From: CAWCDJ01 sp963836015
GTDB lineage: Bacteria; Acidobacteriota; Terriglobia; Bryobacterales; Bryobacteraceae
NCBI GenBank assembly: GCA_963836015.1
Contig: CAWIIF010000015.1
Coordinates: 2,170,001-2,234,000 of the forward strand
Length of the DNA: 64,000 bases
Direction of reading: 5' to 3'
Shown: piece by piece, positions 1 to 7,847 of the stretch
Layout: each line of letters opens with the position of its first letter
Numbering within the stretch: the first letter of the stretch is position 1
Made by a program: the position numbers and the translations under genes
Notes under the pieces: generated by a model
What the model was told of the DNA's origin: nothing
Databases searched by the model: none
Seen by the model: the letters and a program-made list of their open reading frames with translations, nothing else

Positions 1-1
1 A

Positions 2-2152
2 GAGAGCATCGAGGTCAAAGAGACCGTGTCGCCCGTGGAGCAGGGCGCATCGCCGCCTGCTTCCGTCTCGGCCCAGGCGGTGAAGCAGCTTCCCAACCGT
101 CCGGCCACGGTCAGCGACGCCCTTCCGATGACCCCCGGGGTGGCCCGCGAGCCCGGCGGCGCGCTCGTGATCTCGGCCAGCCCCGAGCACCGCAGCGCCC
201 TGATCGTCAATTCGGCGGATGTCACCGATCCGGGCACCGGACAGTTCGGCCTCACCGTCCCTATCGACAGCGTTCAGGCCATCAATGTCTTTCAGTCTCC
301 TTACCTGGCCGAGTACGGCCGCTTCACCGCAGGGCTGGTTTCCGTCGAAACCCGGCGCGGAGGCGAAAAGTGGAAGTGGGAGTTGAACGATCCGCTTCCC
401 GAATTCTTCATCCGGAGCTGGCACCTCCAGGGTCTCAGGACCGCTACCCCCCGGTTGAATTTCGAAGGCCCGCTGATTGCCGGCAAGTTGTACCTTTCCG
501 AGGGATTCGAATACGTGGTCCGCAAGACGCCGGTCTACGAGCTGCCCTTCCCGCACAACCAGAAACGGGAGCAGGGAATCAACTCCTTCAGCCAGCTCGA
601 CTGGGTTTCGTCCGGCCGCAACCTGGTGACCGCCACGGCCCACGTTGCGCCGGAACACCTGGGTTTCGCGAACCTCGACTATTTCAATCCGGAAGAGACC
701 GCGCCGGATGCCAGCATGCATAACTACACCGGCACCCTGGCGGACCACCTGAGCCTCGATGGCGGCATTTGGGACACTACTTTTTCCGTGACCCGCTTCG
801 ACGTCGGTGTCTGGGGGCAGGGCAACGAGGACTTGGTGATCGCGCCCGAAGGCAACCGCGGCAACTACTTCGCGCAGAAGTACCGCGACGCGTGGCGGTT
901 GAGCGGAGCCTCCAGTTATTCGTTTGCGCCCTACCAGCACCTTGGCTCGCATAACTTCAAAGCCGGCATTTACGCCTCTGCTAGTGAGGACAGCGGCACC
1001 ATTGCCGAGCATCCCATCGAGATCCGCGATATCCTCGACCAGCTGCTCGAGCGGATCGTCTTCCCGCGCAGCCGCACCTTCGAGATCGATGACGTGGAGA
1101 AGACCATCTACGGACAGGATCACTGGATGGTCTCGCCGCGCCTGTCGCTCGATCTCGGAGTGCGCACCGAATCCCAGCAGGTGTCGGGCGCTTTTCGGGT
1201 GGCCCCGCGCGCCGGGTTTGCGTTCAACCCCTTCGCCAACCACGGCACCGTGATCCGCGGCGGCTTCGGGCTGTTCTACGACCGCGTTCCTCTCAATATC
1301 TATAACTTCAACCTGTACCCCAACCGCGTCATCACTTACTACGCGCCGGACGGAACGGTCATCGGCGGCCCGTATCTCTTCCTGAATACGCTCGGGCAGA
1401 GCCTCGTGAAGTTTCCGTTCGTCTATCAGAAACCACAGGATGGCAACTTCTCTCCCAACAGCGCCAACTGGAGCGTCCAGGTGGAGCAGCCGCTGATCCC
1501 AAAGGTGCGGCTGCGGCTGAGTTATTTGCAGAACACCTCCGCCGGCCTTCCCGTGATCAGCCCGGTCGCTCCCGACCCCGCCACGGGGTTAGGCGCGTAC
1601 CTGCTCGAAGGCACGGGTAACTCCCGGTACCGCCAGTTGGAAGCCACCGCGCGGTGGCGCGTGGATGACGAGCGGGAACTCTCCTTCTCTTATGTCTACA
1701 GCCGGGCCCGCGGCGACCTGAACGATTTTGGCGACTACCTGAACGTTTTCCAGGCTCCGATCATCCGCCCCAATTATTTCGGCGACCTGTCCGGCAGCCT
1801 GCCGCATCGCTTCCTGACGTGGGGCATTGTGCGGCTGACTCCTACATGGCGGGTCTCTCCGGTGATCGAATACCGCTCCGGCTTCCCATACTCGGTTCTC
1901 GATGCCGCGCAGAACTATGCGGGGGTCCCCAACGGCAACCGCTTTCCCCACTTTTTCTCGATCGACTCACGCATATCAAAAGATATCAAGGTGAACCCGA
2001 AATATGCAGTGCGTCTGTCGCTCGCCAGTTTCAACCTGACCAACCACTTCAATCCGGAAGCCGTCCACTACAATTCCGCCGACCCGGCTTATGGTTATTT
2101 CTTCGGACATCGCGGCCGCCGTTTCACGATGGACTTCGACGTGTTGTTTTAG
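2..2152 (+). CDS. TonB-dependent receptor, Oar type (5' end outside window)
   Basis: The frame is open to the left edge, so the N-terminus (signal peptide, carboxypeptidase-regulatory-like domain, start of plug) lies outside. What is visible starts inside the plug domain (VSDALPMTPGV, then the segment around IDSVQAINVFQSPYLAEYGR, which is typical of large acidobacterial OmpA-related/Oar receptors) and continues through a long beta-barrel of alternating strands to the C-terminal aromatic strand ending in FDVLF. Such receptors sit in the outer membrane and take up large or scarce ligands with TonB energy; the substrate cannot be told from sequence. No TonB/ExbBD genes are nearby. The gene is followed by a strong inverted repeat that may end its transcription. 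Confidence 0.88.
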   Translation, partial: ESIEVKETVSPVEQGASPPASVSAQAVKQLPNRPATVSDALPMTPGVAREPGGALVISASPEHRSALIVNSADVTDPGTGQFGLTVPIDSVQAINVFQSPYLAEYGRFTAGLVSVETRRGGEKWKWELNDPLPEFFIRSWHLQGLRTATPRLNFEGPLIAGKLYLSEGFEYVVRKTPVYELPFPHNQKREQGINSFSQLDWVSSGRNLVTATAHVAPEHLGFANLDYFNPEETAPDASMHNYTGTLADHLSLDGGIWDTTFSVTRFDVGVWGQGNEDLVIAPEGNRGNYFAQKYRDAWRLSGASSYSFAPYQHLGSHNFKAGIYASASEDSGTIAEHPIEIRDILDQLLERIVFPRSRTFEIDDVEKTIYGQDHWMVSPRLSLDLGVRTESQQVSGAFRVAPRAGFAFNPFANHGTVIRGGFGLFYDRVPLNIYNFNLYPNRVITYYAPDGTVIGGPYLFLNTLGQSLVKFPFVYQKPQDGNFSPNSANWSVQVEQPLIPKVRLRLSYLQNTSAGLPVISPVAPDPATGLGAYLLEGTGNSRYRQLEATARWRVDDERELSFSYVYSRARGDLNDFGDYLNVFQAPIIRPNYFGDLSGSLPHRFLTWGIVRLTPTWRVSPVIEYRSGFPYSVLDAAQNYAGVPNGNRFPHFFSIDSRISKDIKVNPKYAVRLSLASFNLTNHFNPEAVHYNSADPAYGYFFGHRGRRFTMDFDVLF

Positions 2153-2166
2153 TCCAGAAATGTGTT

Positions 2167-2245
2167 ATCGGCGTTCATCAGCGTTCATCGGCGGCATCCT
2201 TAAAACGGTATGGCCGCCGATGAACGCCGACTAACGCCGATTTTT
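2167..2245 (+). terminator. Long inverted repeat with T-run, possible terminator of the receptor gene
   Basis: Two 29-base arms at 2167-2195 and 2213-2241 are complementary at 26 of 29 positions, with a 17-base loop, and a short T-run at 2241-2245 follows. Each arm is itself made of the iterated unit GCGTTCATC. It sits 14 bases past the receptor stop codon, so termination is plausible. The internal unit repeats also resemble intergenic repeat families seen in many genomes. Confidence 0.6.
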
Positions 2246-2389
2246 GGACACCGCTGCAACGTTATCTCGGGTTAGCACGCAAAATCTCCTGTCCGGGCCG
2301 CGAAATCCGTGTCGTTTTTACCGGACTTTGGCGCGCCGCGGGCGAAATCGGACGGCACGACAATTGCAGCGACGAAGACGAGGATTCAC

Positions 2390-2959
2390 ATGCAGACGAA
2401 AACCATCATCCCCATCCTGACGCTATCGATGGCCTTTGCGGGACAGGCCGTGGCCCAGACGACGCTTCCGGCGGGCACGCATGTCACGGTGCGGCTGGGG
2501 CAGTCGATCGACACACGGCGCGATCACGCCGGCACTCGTTTCCTCGCTCATACCGCTTCGGCCATAATCCACGACGGGCGCGTGATCGTACCGCGCGGAG
2601 CCGTGTGCCACGGCCACCTGGTGGAATCGAAACCGTCCGGGCGCCTCAAGGGGCGCGCCGTCCTCGCATTCCGTCTCGATTCGATGGAAGTGAACGGGAA
2701 GACTTACGCCATCGACACGTCTCACACTGCGCGAGTCAGCACCAACCACCGCAAACGCAATCTGGCGTTCATCGGAGGTGGGGCGGGGACCGGGGCGGCG
2801 ATTGGCGCGATCGCGGGCGGCGGAGTGGGCGCGCTGGTCGGCGCGGGCGCCGGAGCAGCCGCGGGTACCACCGGGGCGGTGATTACCGGCAAGCGTAACC
2901 TGCACCTGCCGGCCGAAACCCGTCTCTACTTCGTCCTGCGCGAGCCGGTGAGGCTGTAA
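2390..2959 (+). CDS. Secreted glycine-zipper protein, function unknown
   Basis: A 189-residue protein when started at the ATG at 2390, which has a purine-rich GAGGA stretch just upstream and yields a clean signal peptide (MQTKTIIPILTLSMAFAGQ followed by an AVAQ cleavage region). A longer frame begins at 2309 but its first 27 residues look non-coding. After export the protein has a roughly 100-residue beta-rich domain (PAGTHVTVRLGQSIDT, VIVPRGAVCHGHL) resembling TrbI/conjugation-like or SLH-less envelope proteins with hydrophobic-surface control, then a long glycine zipper (about residues 126-165, GGGAGTGAAIGAIAGGGVGA) able to insert into membrane. Similar proteins are common in Acidobacteria but I know no defined role. 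Confidence 0.75.
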   Translation: MQTKTIIPILTLSMAFAGQAVAQTTLPAGTHVTVRLGQSIDTRRDHAGTRFLAHTASAIIHDGRVIVPRGAVCHGHLVESKPSGRLKGRAVLAFRLDSMEVNGKTYAIDTSHTARVSTNHRKRNLAFIGGGAGTGAAIGAIAGGGVGALVGAGAGAAAGTTGAVITGKRNLHLPAETRLYFVLREPVRL

Positions 2960-2988
2960 GCAAGTGTTGATCTCGCAAAAGGCAAACC

Positions 2989-3039
2989 AGGTACAGGCAC
3001 GAATTTCGCAACTGCGGCGAAATTCGATGCCAGTCCCTG
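2989..3039. repeat. REP-like palindrome, copy 1
   Basis: A 10-bp perfect stem (CGAATTTCGC at 3000-3009 with its complement at 3017-3026) is flanked by a near-complementary extension, ACAGGCA on the left and TGCCAGTCCC on the right. The same outer and inner sequence words occur at 31010-31091, so the two are members of one dispersed palindromic family. It lies between convergent genes and may also help terminate them. Confidence 0.65.
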
Positions 3040-3102
3040 CTTTGCAGCGCATTCCGTTACTGGGCGATATTTGCGACGCAACTCCACTAGGCTAGCTGGC
3101 TC

Positions 3103-3435
3103 TCAGGCCATGTCCAGCACGTGGCCGACGACGCCGGCGAGGCGCCGCCAGGCCTTCGTCTCGGCCTCAAGCTGCTTTCGGCCGGCGCGGGTCAGCTGGT
3201 AGTACTTTGCCTTGCGGTTGTTCTCTGAGACTCCCCATTCGGCCTGGATCCAGCCGCGGCGTTCCAGCCGGTGCAGGGCAGGGTACAGCGACCCCTGGCC
3301 GACCTGCAAAGCATCCGTCGAGATCTGCTGCAGGCGTTCGGAGACGGCCCAACCGTGCAGCGGCTCGAGGGCCAGCGCCTTCAGGATGAGAAGATCCAGC
3401 GTTCCTTGCGGCAGTTCGACGCGATCCTGTGCCAT
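3103..3435 (-). CDS. PadR-family transcriptional regulator (acidobacterial type)
   Basis: A 110-residue winged-helix repressor. The start at 3435 (MAQDRVELPQGTLDLLILKA) is preferred over the longer frame because it has an AAGGGG ribosome site six bases upstream and begins exactly where this family usually does. Hallmarks are the N-terminal LPQGTLDLLILKAL helix, the wing segment VGQGSLYPALHRLERRGWI, and the KAKYYQLTRAGRKQL segment. Acidobacterial PadR proteins of this type are often linked to ADOP permeases; here the neighbour is an ACT-domain/transporter pair on the same strand, and the only ADOP in the window is 53 kb away. A promoter-like pair and a 17-bp inverted repeat lie immediately upstream, suggesting autoregulation. 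Confidence 0.92.
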   Translation of the reverse strand: MAQDRVELPQGTLDLLILKALALEPLHGWAVSERLQQISTDALQVGQGSLYPALHRLERRGWIQAEWGVSENNRKAKYYQLTRAGRKQLEAETKAWRRLAGVVGHVLDMA

Positions 3436-3440
3436 CGTTT

Positions 3441-3495
3441 CCCCTTGCACTTCGACAAGGCCAGCATACGGCATGTCATGTCGAAGTGCAAGGGG
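3441..3495 (-). promoter_or_regulatory. 17-bp perfect inverted repeat around the padR promoter and ribosome site
   Basis: Arms at 3441-3457 and 3479-3495 are exactly complementary, 21 bases apart. Read on the minus strand, a promoter-like pair TTGCAC (3491-3486) and TATGCT (3468-3463) with a 17-base spacer starts within the distal arm, while the proximal arm contains the AAGGGG ribosome site of padR. The element is either a repressor operator or a hairpin hiding the ribosome site in transcripts that read through from the upstream ACT gene, whose last codons overlap the distal arm. Confidence 0.6.
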
Positions 3496-3886
3496 GACAC
3501 GCGGCGGCCAGCTCGCGCAGCGCCATCATCGCTTCTTCTGCCCGGGCGGACGGCACGAAGAGATGATCATGGTAGAATGCCGACACCACGTTCACGCTGA
3601 TTCCGAGCCGCGCGAGTTCCGCGGCGATGCGCGCCAGAAATCCGACGGCTTCCAGGCTGGAATGAATCCTCAGGGTAATCATGCGGCACGGATAGGTGAA
3701 CTCGATGCCCACGCGCTCGGCATCCGCGCGACCGAGGATGCACGTCACGCCTTCGGGCTCGCGGAAGCGGCACAGCGGATCCACGCCTTCCGGCAGCCGG
3801 TCCGCGGTAAACACGAACTCGCCGGGCGCAAGCACCGGATCCATGCGGCGCAGCAGCTCCTCGAGATTGCGCTCTCCTATTTCCAT
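3476..3886 (-). CDS. ACT-domain protein (tandem ACT, DUF2241-like)
   Basis: A 136-residue protein starting MEIGERNLEELLRRMDPVL. The longer upstream frame is a shadow of the transporter gene. The first half matches the small two-domain ACT proteins (PGEFVFTADRLPEGV, then REPEGVTCILGRADAERVG), and the second half is a canonical ACT fold (MITLRIHSSLEAVGFLARIAAELARLGISVNVVSAFYHDHLFVP). These bind amino acids or related ligands and have no catalytic residues. Its start codon overlaps the last ten bases of the transporter gene, so the two are probably translationally coupled; a role in sensing an amino acid handled by the transporter is an inference. Confidence 0.85.
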   Translation of the reverse strand: MEIGERNLEELLRRMDPVLAPGEFVFTADRLPEGVDPLCRFREPEGVTCILGRADAERVGIEFTYPCRMITLRIHSSLEAVGFLARIAAELARLGISVNVVSAFYHDHLFVPSARAEEAMMALRELAAACPPCTST

Positions 3887-5511
3887 GTCACGAGCAGTTG
3901 CGCCAGCACGATCTTCGCTACGGTGCACACCGGGAAGACCCGCGCGTAGGAGGCCTGCGGCGCGTCGGAGCTGGATACCAGGCTGGCATATGCGAGACTC
4001 GCCGGCTCGGTGTGGATAGCGCACACCAGGCCCATCACCGATTCGAACGGCTGGCGCAAAATGCGGTGCCCGACGACCAGGCTGACCAGCGCCACGACGG
4101 CTGTAATCACAGCTCCTCCCACGATCATCTCCACGCCGCTGGTCCGCACCGTCTGCACAAATCCGAAACCGGCGCGTGTGCCCACGCCCGCCTGGAACAG
4201 CACCAGGCCGATCTGGCGGAGCGTGAGGTTGGCGGACATCGGAATCACCCAGGTGATGGGCCCTGTATGTTGCAGGCGCCCCAGGACCAGCCCGGCGATC
4301 AATGGCCCGCCGGCGAGACCCAGCCGCAGCAGGGTGCCGCCCGGAAGGGGGAAGGGAATCAGGCCCAGGATGACTCCCAGGGTCATCCCCAGCCCCACGG
4401 AGCCGAAATCGGTCTCGGCCGTCCCCCGGATCGAATCGCCGAAGAAGCGCGAGACCGCTGCGAAATTCGAAGGCGCCGTCAGCACCCGCACGCGGTCGCC
4501 GTATTCCAGTCGGGTATCCGAGGTCGGCACCATGTCCAGGTCGCCGCGCCGTAGCCGCGTCACCGTGGCCGACAGCCGGCCCTGCAGATCCAGGTCTCCG
4601 ATCCGCTTGCCTACGATCTCCGGGCTCGAAACAAAAACCCGGCGGTAATCGAGCACCGCGCGGTCATGCTCGATATGGATCTCGGAAGGCTCGCCGAAGA
4701 TGTGGCGGGCGCGCTCGAAGGCCGGCCGGTTCCCCACCACTACCACGATGTCGCCCAGCGCCAGTTGCGAATCGGCCGTGGCCAGCGTGGTCTCTTCTCC
4801 GTGGCGGATGCGGCTGATCACGAACCCGAGATCCTTGTGGAGACGCAGCACGTCCGCCAGGCTCTGGCCCGTTACGCCCGGGTTCTGCACCACGAAGTCG
4901 CGCACCTCGATCGGGTCGGCGGGCTCGCTGCGCGCTGGCTTGATGCGGAAGATTGTGCGGTACACCTGAAAGCTGAGCATCACGCCCAGGACGCCGAACG
5001 GATATGCCAGGCCGAACGCGATCACCGGGCGGTCCACCAACTGCTGCAGGATAGAGGGCGAAAGTCCACGGTTGTTGTCACGAAGCACTTCCTGGGCCGC
5101 CGCCAGCGCCGGCGCATTGGTCAGCGATCCGGAGAAGAGTCCAGCCAGAGTGGGCCCGGGCAGTCCCTGCCACATCGCCACGCCGATGGCCGCGCCCGCT
5201 CCCAGGACGAGCATGGCGATGCAAAAAACGTTGTCGCGATAGCCGTCCCGCCGGAACGGGTTGACGAAGCCCGGCCCGAACTGGATCCCGATGCTGTAGA
5301 TAAACAGGATCAGCCCCACCGTGGAAACGATCGAGGGAAGCGCGATGTCCGGCCCGAGCGACCCGACCGCCAGCCCTGCGAACAGGACCCCCGCGACTCC
5401 CAGCCGGAAGCCGAAGATGCGTACCTGCCCGAGCAGGTACCCTACTCCGATCACCGCGAACAGGGTCACCACCGGGAATTGGGTCAGGAACGCGGTAATC
5501 GATTCTCTCAT
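3877..5511 (-). CDS. AspT/YbjL-family transporter with two TrkA-C domains
   Basis: A 544-residue inner-membrane protein with the signature architecture of the aspartate:alanine exchanger family: five or so helices at residues 10-185 (containing GVGYLLGQVRIFGFRLGVAG and the GLFSGSLTNAPALAAAQEVL re-entrant motif), two soluble TrkA-C/RCK-C domains at about 205-365 (PGVTGQSLADVL, VGKRIGDLDLQGRLSATVTRL), and a second membrane half at about 375-544. The SGSLTNAPALA segment is diagnostic. Members exchange aspartate/alanine or other small carboxylates; TrkA-C domains usually bind nucleotides or ions and gate transport. Substrate is unknown here. It leads the unit with the ACT-domain gene and padR. 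Confidence 0.9.
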   Translation of the reverse strand: MRESITAFLTQFPVVTLFAVIGVGYLLGQVRIFGFRLGVAGVLFAGLAVGSLGPDIALPSIVSTVGLILFIYSIGIQFGPGFVNPFRRDGYRDNVFCIAMLVLGAGAAIGVAMWQGLPGPTLAGLFSGSLTNAPALAAAQEVLRDNNRGLSPSILQQLVDRPVIAFGLAYPFGVLGVMLSFQVYRTIFRIKPARSEPADPIEVRDFVVQNPGVTGQSLADVLRLHKDLGFVISRIRHGEETTLATADSQLALGDIVVVVGNRPAFERARHIFGEPSEIHIEHDRAVLDYRRVFVSSPEIVGKRIGDLDLQGRLSATVTRLRRGDLDMVPTSDTRLEYGDRVRVLTAPSNFAAVSRFFGDSIRGTAETDFGSVGLGMTLGVILGLIPFPLPGGTLLRLGLAGGPLIAGLVLGRLQHTGPITWVIPMSANLTLRQIGLVLFQAGVGTRAGFGFVQTVRTSGVEMIVGGAVITAVVALVSLVVGHRILRQPFESVMGLVCAIHTEPASLAYASLVSSSDAPQASYARVFPVCTVAKIVLAQLLVTWK

Positions 5512-5735
5512 CGCAAAGGGGTCCGGCTTGTTATTGGAAGCCCCATTCTATCAATAAGTTGATACTAAGTGGACAGCACAATGAGATTAGGCTGGCGCAT
5601 TGGCGGGTATCAGGCGTCCACCCAGTCGCGGTTACTGGGTACTAGAGATACCCCCACATGATTCGGACTAGTACCTCCGATTGGCGATTGAGATTGGGTT
5701 ACATAGAAGCCAGAATAGGTATGAGAGGACGTTCA
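5512..5735. other. Divergent intergenic region
   Basis: About 220 bases lie between the start of the leftward transporter gene and the small rightward gene at 5736. It is AT-richer than its surroundings. I see no stable hairpin, no RNA gene and no convincing coding frame; the upstream residues of the frame that opens at 5658 lack a ribosome site. Promoters for both directions are presumably here, but no clear -35/-10 pair could be assigned. Confidence 0.45.
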
Positions 5736-5912
5736 ATGACTCGCACTCGCAGCTCGCACACCCTCAACTGTACGCACCGCCCGGCTGTTCAGCCCGCTCC
5801 ATCTCCCGAGATTCCCGAAGAGTTGATGGAAGAAGTGCGCCAATTGCGCGCCTCCCTGGCGGTGTACCGCAAACTCGTGGAACAGCTGATCGAGCGGGAA
5901 TCGGCCGCCTGA
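5736..5912 (+). CDS. Small charged coiled-coil protein, unknown
   Basis: A predicted 58-residue protein. The ATG at 5736 is chosen because GAGAGGA lies seven bases upstream; two earlier in-frame ATGs lack such a site. The N-terminal 30 residues are polar and proline-rich, the C-terminal half is a single amphipathic helix (PEELMEEVRQLRASLAVYRK, then LVEQLIERESAA) suited to dimerisation. I recognise no family. It ends 49 bases before the blaI start and may be expressed just ahead of it. It could be a non-coding frame, but the ribosome site and heptad pattern argue for a real gene. Confidence 0.5.
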   Translation: MTRTRSSHTLNCTHRPAVQPAPSPEIPEELMEEVRQLRASLAVYRKLVEQLIERESAA

Positions 5913-5924
5913 TTCCTCGGGGCC

Positions 5925-5953
5925 TTGACTAACGAAGGAGTTCGTAGTAAGTT
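5925..5953 (+). promoter_or_regulatory. Putative blaI promoter and BlaI operator dyad
   Basis: TTGACT at 5925-5930 and TAAGTT at 5948-5953 form a sigma-70-like pair with a 17-base spacer. The spacer is an imperfect palindrome (5928-5948, core ACGAA-GGAG-TTCGT), and the half TTCGTAG recurs next to the start codon at 5954-5961. BlaI/MecI repressors bind such dyads and block their own promoter, so autoregulation of the blaI-M56 pair is likely. Confidence 0.5.
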
Positions 5954-5961
5954 CTTCGTAG

Positions 5962-6357
5962 ATGTCTGCCGCCCCCAAGGATCCACCACGTCCCACCGAG
6001 GCCGAGCTCGAAATCCTCACCGTCCTCTGGAGCCGCGGTCCCAGCACTGTCCGGGACGTCCACGAAACGATCGCGCGGCGTAAGCCGGGTCAATACACGA
6101 CCGTCCTCAAGCTCCTGCAGATCATGACGGAGAAAGGCCTGGTGCGCCGTGACGAGAAGCAGCGCGCGCATGTTTACGAAGCCGCGCGTCCGCGGGAGTG
6201 GACCCAGCGGCAGCTTGCCGGCGACCTGCTCGATCGGGCTTTCGGGGGATCGGCTTCGAGCCTGGTTCTGGGAGCGCTCGAGAGTCGCAGGGCCTCACGT
6301 TCCGAAATCGACGAGATCCGCAAGCTGCTCGACGGATACGAGGGCGGGAAGAAATGA
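5962..6357 (+). CDS. blaI: BlaI/MecI/CopY-family repressor
   Basis: A 131-residue winged-helix repressor with the family pattern PTEAELEILTVLWSRGPSTV near the N-terminus, RKPGQYTTVLKLLQIMTEKG as recognition helix and wing, and a C-terminal dimerisation part ending LLDGYEGGKK. In this family the dimer sits on its operator until a partner M56 metalloprotease signals its cleavage. The partner gene follows with an ATGA four-base overlap, giving the classic repressor/sensor-protease pair. No obvious ribosome site precedes the ATG, and the promoter elements lie very close, so translation may be from a leaderless or very short transcript. No beta-lactamase gene is nearby; the regulated target is unknown. 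Confidence 0.93.
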   Translation: MSAAPKDPPRPTEAELEILTVLWSRGPSTVRDVHETIARRKPGQYTTVLKLLQIMTEKGLVRRDEKQRAHVYEAARPREWTQRQLAGDLLDRAFGGSASSLVLGALESRRASRSEIDEIRKLLDGYEGGKK

Positions 6358-7829
6358 GCCTCCCCATGCAAAGTCCCGCGGCCGTGGCGCTCGCGTGGGC
6401 GCTGATTCATTTCCTGTGGGAAGGGGCCGCGACTGCCGCGATCCTGGCCGCGCTCCTGCGGCTGGGCAGGGATTGGCCGTCACGCTGGCGCTATGCCGCT
6501 GCCGCGGTCGCGCTGTTTGCGCTGCCCCTGGCATTCGGCATCACCGCCGCCCTGTACCTGGGACCCGACCGCACGGAGGTGACGAGGTTCATCCGCGAAG
6601 CTTACCCGGTTACCGCGGCGCCTTCGTCGTTGGATATCGATCTGCCGGCCGCGGCCTGGCGCGACTATCTCGCCTGGCTCACGCCGGTCTGGATGCTCGG
6701 CGTCCTGCTCTGTTACATCCGAAGTCTCGGCGGGTGGCTGGCGGTGCGCCGCCTGCGCGTATCCGGAATCTGCGCGGCCCCGGAGCGGTGGCACGCTAGG
6801 CTGAAACTGCCGGCCTCCGTACCACTCCTGGAATCGTGCCGGATCGACGTGCCGATGGTAGTCGGCCTGATGCGTCCCGCCATCCTGGTACCGGTCGGAT
6901 TCGCTGCGGGCCTTGCGCCTTCGCAGGTCGAGGCGATCCTGCTGCACGAGATGGCGCACATCCGCCGCCACGACCCGCTGGTCAACCTGCTGCAGAACTT
7001 CATCGAGGGCCTGCTCTTCTACCACCCCGCGGTCTGGTGGATCTCCAGCATGGTCCGCGCCGAGCGGGAGCACTGCTGCGACGACCTGGTAGTCGCGGCC
7101 ACCGGCGATCCGAGGGGATACGCCGCCGCGCTCACGGCCCTCGAACTTGCCCGTCTGCCCGAAGATGCGGCGCTGGCCGCGAATGGAGGAAGTCTCGTGA
7201 AACGAATCCGCCGCATGCTGAACCAACCTGCAGCGGCGCGCCCCGCCGCCGCGCCTGTCCTGCAATCGATAGCCATCCTGCTGATGGCCGCCGTTGCGCT
7301 CGCGGCCTGGCAATCCAAGCCGGCTCCGCAAGCCAGGCCGGTCCAGGCGACCCCGTATGAGAAATGGCTGGCAGACGATGTCGCCTACATCATCAGCGAC
7401 CAGGAACGAGCCACATTCAAGGCGCTTCAGACCGACGAGGAGCGCGAACATTTCATCGAACAGTTCTGGCAGCGCCGCGACCCGACTCCGGGCACGCCGG
7501 CCAACGAGTTTAAGGAAGAGCACTACCGCCGCATCGCCTATTCCAACGAACATTTCGCCTCTTTCGTCGCCGGCTGGAAGACCGATCGCGGCCGCATCTA
7601 CATTATTTACGGCCCTCCCGACGAGATCGACTCGCATCCACGCGGCGCCGGCTCGACTCCGCCTTATGAAGTCTGGTTCTACCGGATGATCGAGGCGACC
7701 GGCTCACCCACGTGGTGCTTCTTCGCCGGGTCCGATTACCGCCTGGCTCCGGCCGGATCGCCGCTGCGCCGCGCGATCCCCCAACAGAAGCCGCCGGTTC
7801 CGGGCGTTCGCGAATTGCCGTTGCGTTAG
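6354..7829 (+). CDS. M56 (BlaR1/MecR1-like) metalloprotease fused to a GWxTD domain
   Basis: A 491-residue membrane protein beginning at the ATG that overlaps the blaI stop; the longer frame upstream is a shadow. Helices at about residues 8-35, 48-70 and 108-125 precede the zinc site HEMAH (198-202), with the usual REHCCDD downstream (238-244), then a helix at 303-319. Instead of a penicillin-binding sensor domain the C-terminal 160 residues carry a GWxTD domain: KWLADDVAYIISDQE, FWQRRDPTPGTPANEFKEEH and the name motif GWKTDRGRIYIIYGPPDEID. GWxTD domains are frequent in Acidobacteria and Bacteroidota and of unknown biochemical role. The fusion suggests that the domain perceives the stimulus or is the output of the protease. 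Confidence 0.9.
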   Translation: MSLPMQSPAAVALAWALIHFLWEGAATAAILAALLRLGRDWPSRWRYAAAAVALFALPLAFGITAALYLGPDRTEVTRFIREAYPVTAAPSSLDIDLPAAAWRDYLAWLTPVWMLGVLLCYIRSLGGWLAVRRLRVSGICAAPERWHARLKLPASVPLLESCRIDVPMVVGLMRPAILVPVGFAAGLAPSQVEAILLHEMAHIRRHDPLVNLLQNFIEGLLFYHPAVWWISSMVRAEREHCCDDLVVAATGDPRGYAAALTALELARLPEDAALAANGGSLVKRIRRMLNQPAAARPAAAPVLQSIAILLMAAVALAAWQSKPAPQARPVQATPYEKWLADDVAYIISDQERATFKALQTDEEREHFIEQFWQRRDPTPGTPANEFKEEHYRRIAYSNEHFASFVAGWKTDRGRIYIIYGPPDEIDSHPRGAGSTPPYEVWFYRMIEATGSPTWCFFAGSDYRLAPAGSPLRRAIPQQKPPVPGVRELPLR

Positions 7830-7847
7830 CGATAGAATGTTAGGCGC

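Noticed and set aside
5658..5735. Longer start for the small coiled-coil gene
   Set aside because: The extra 26 residues have no ribosome site, whereas the ATG at 5736 has a good one.
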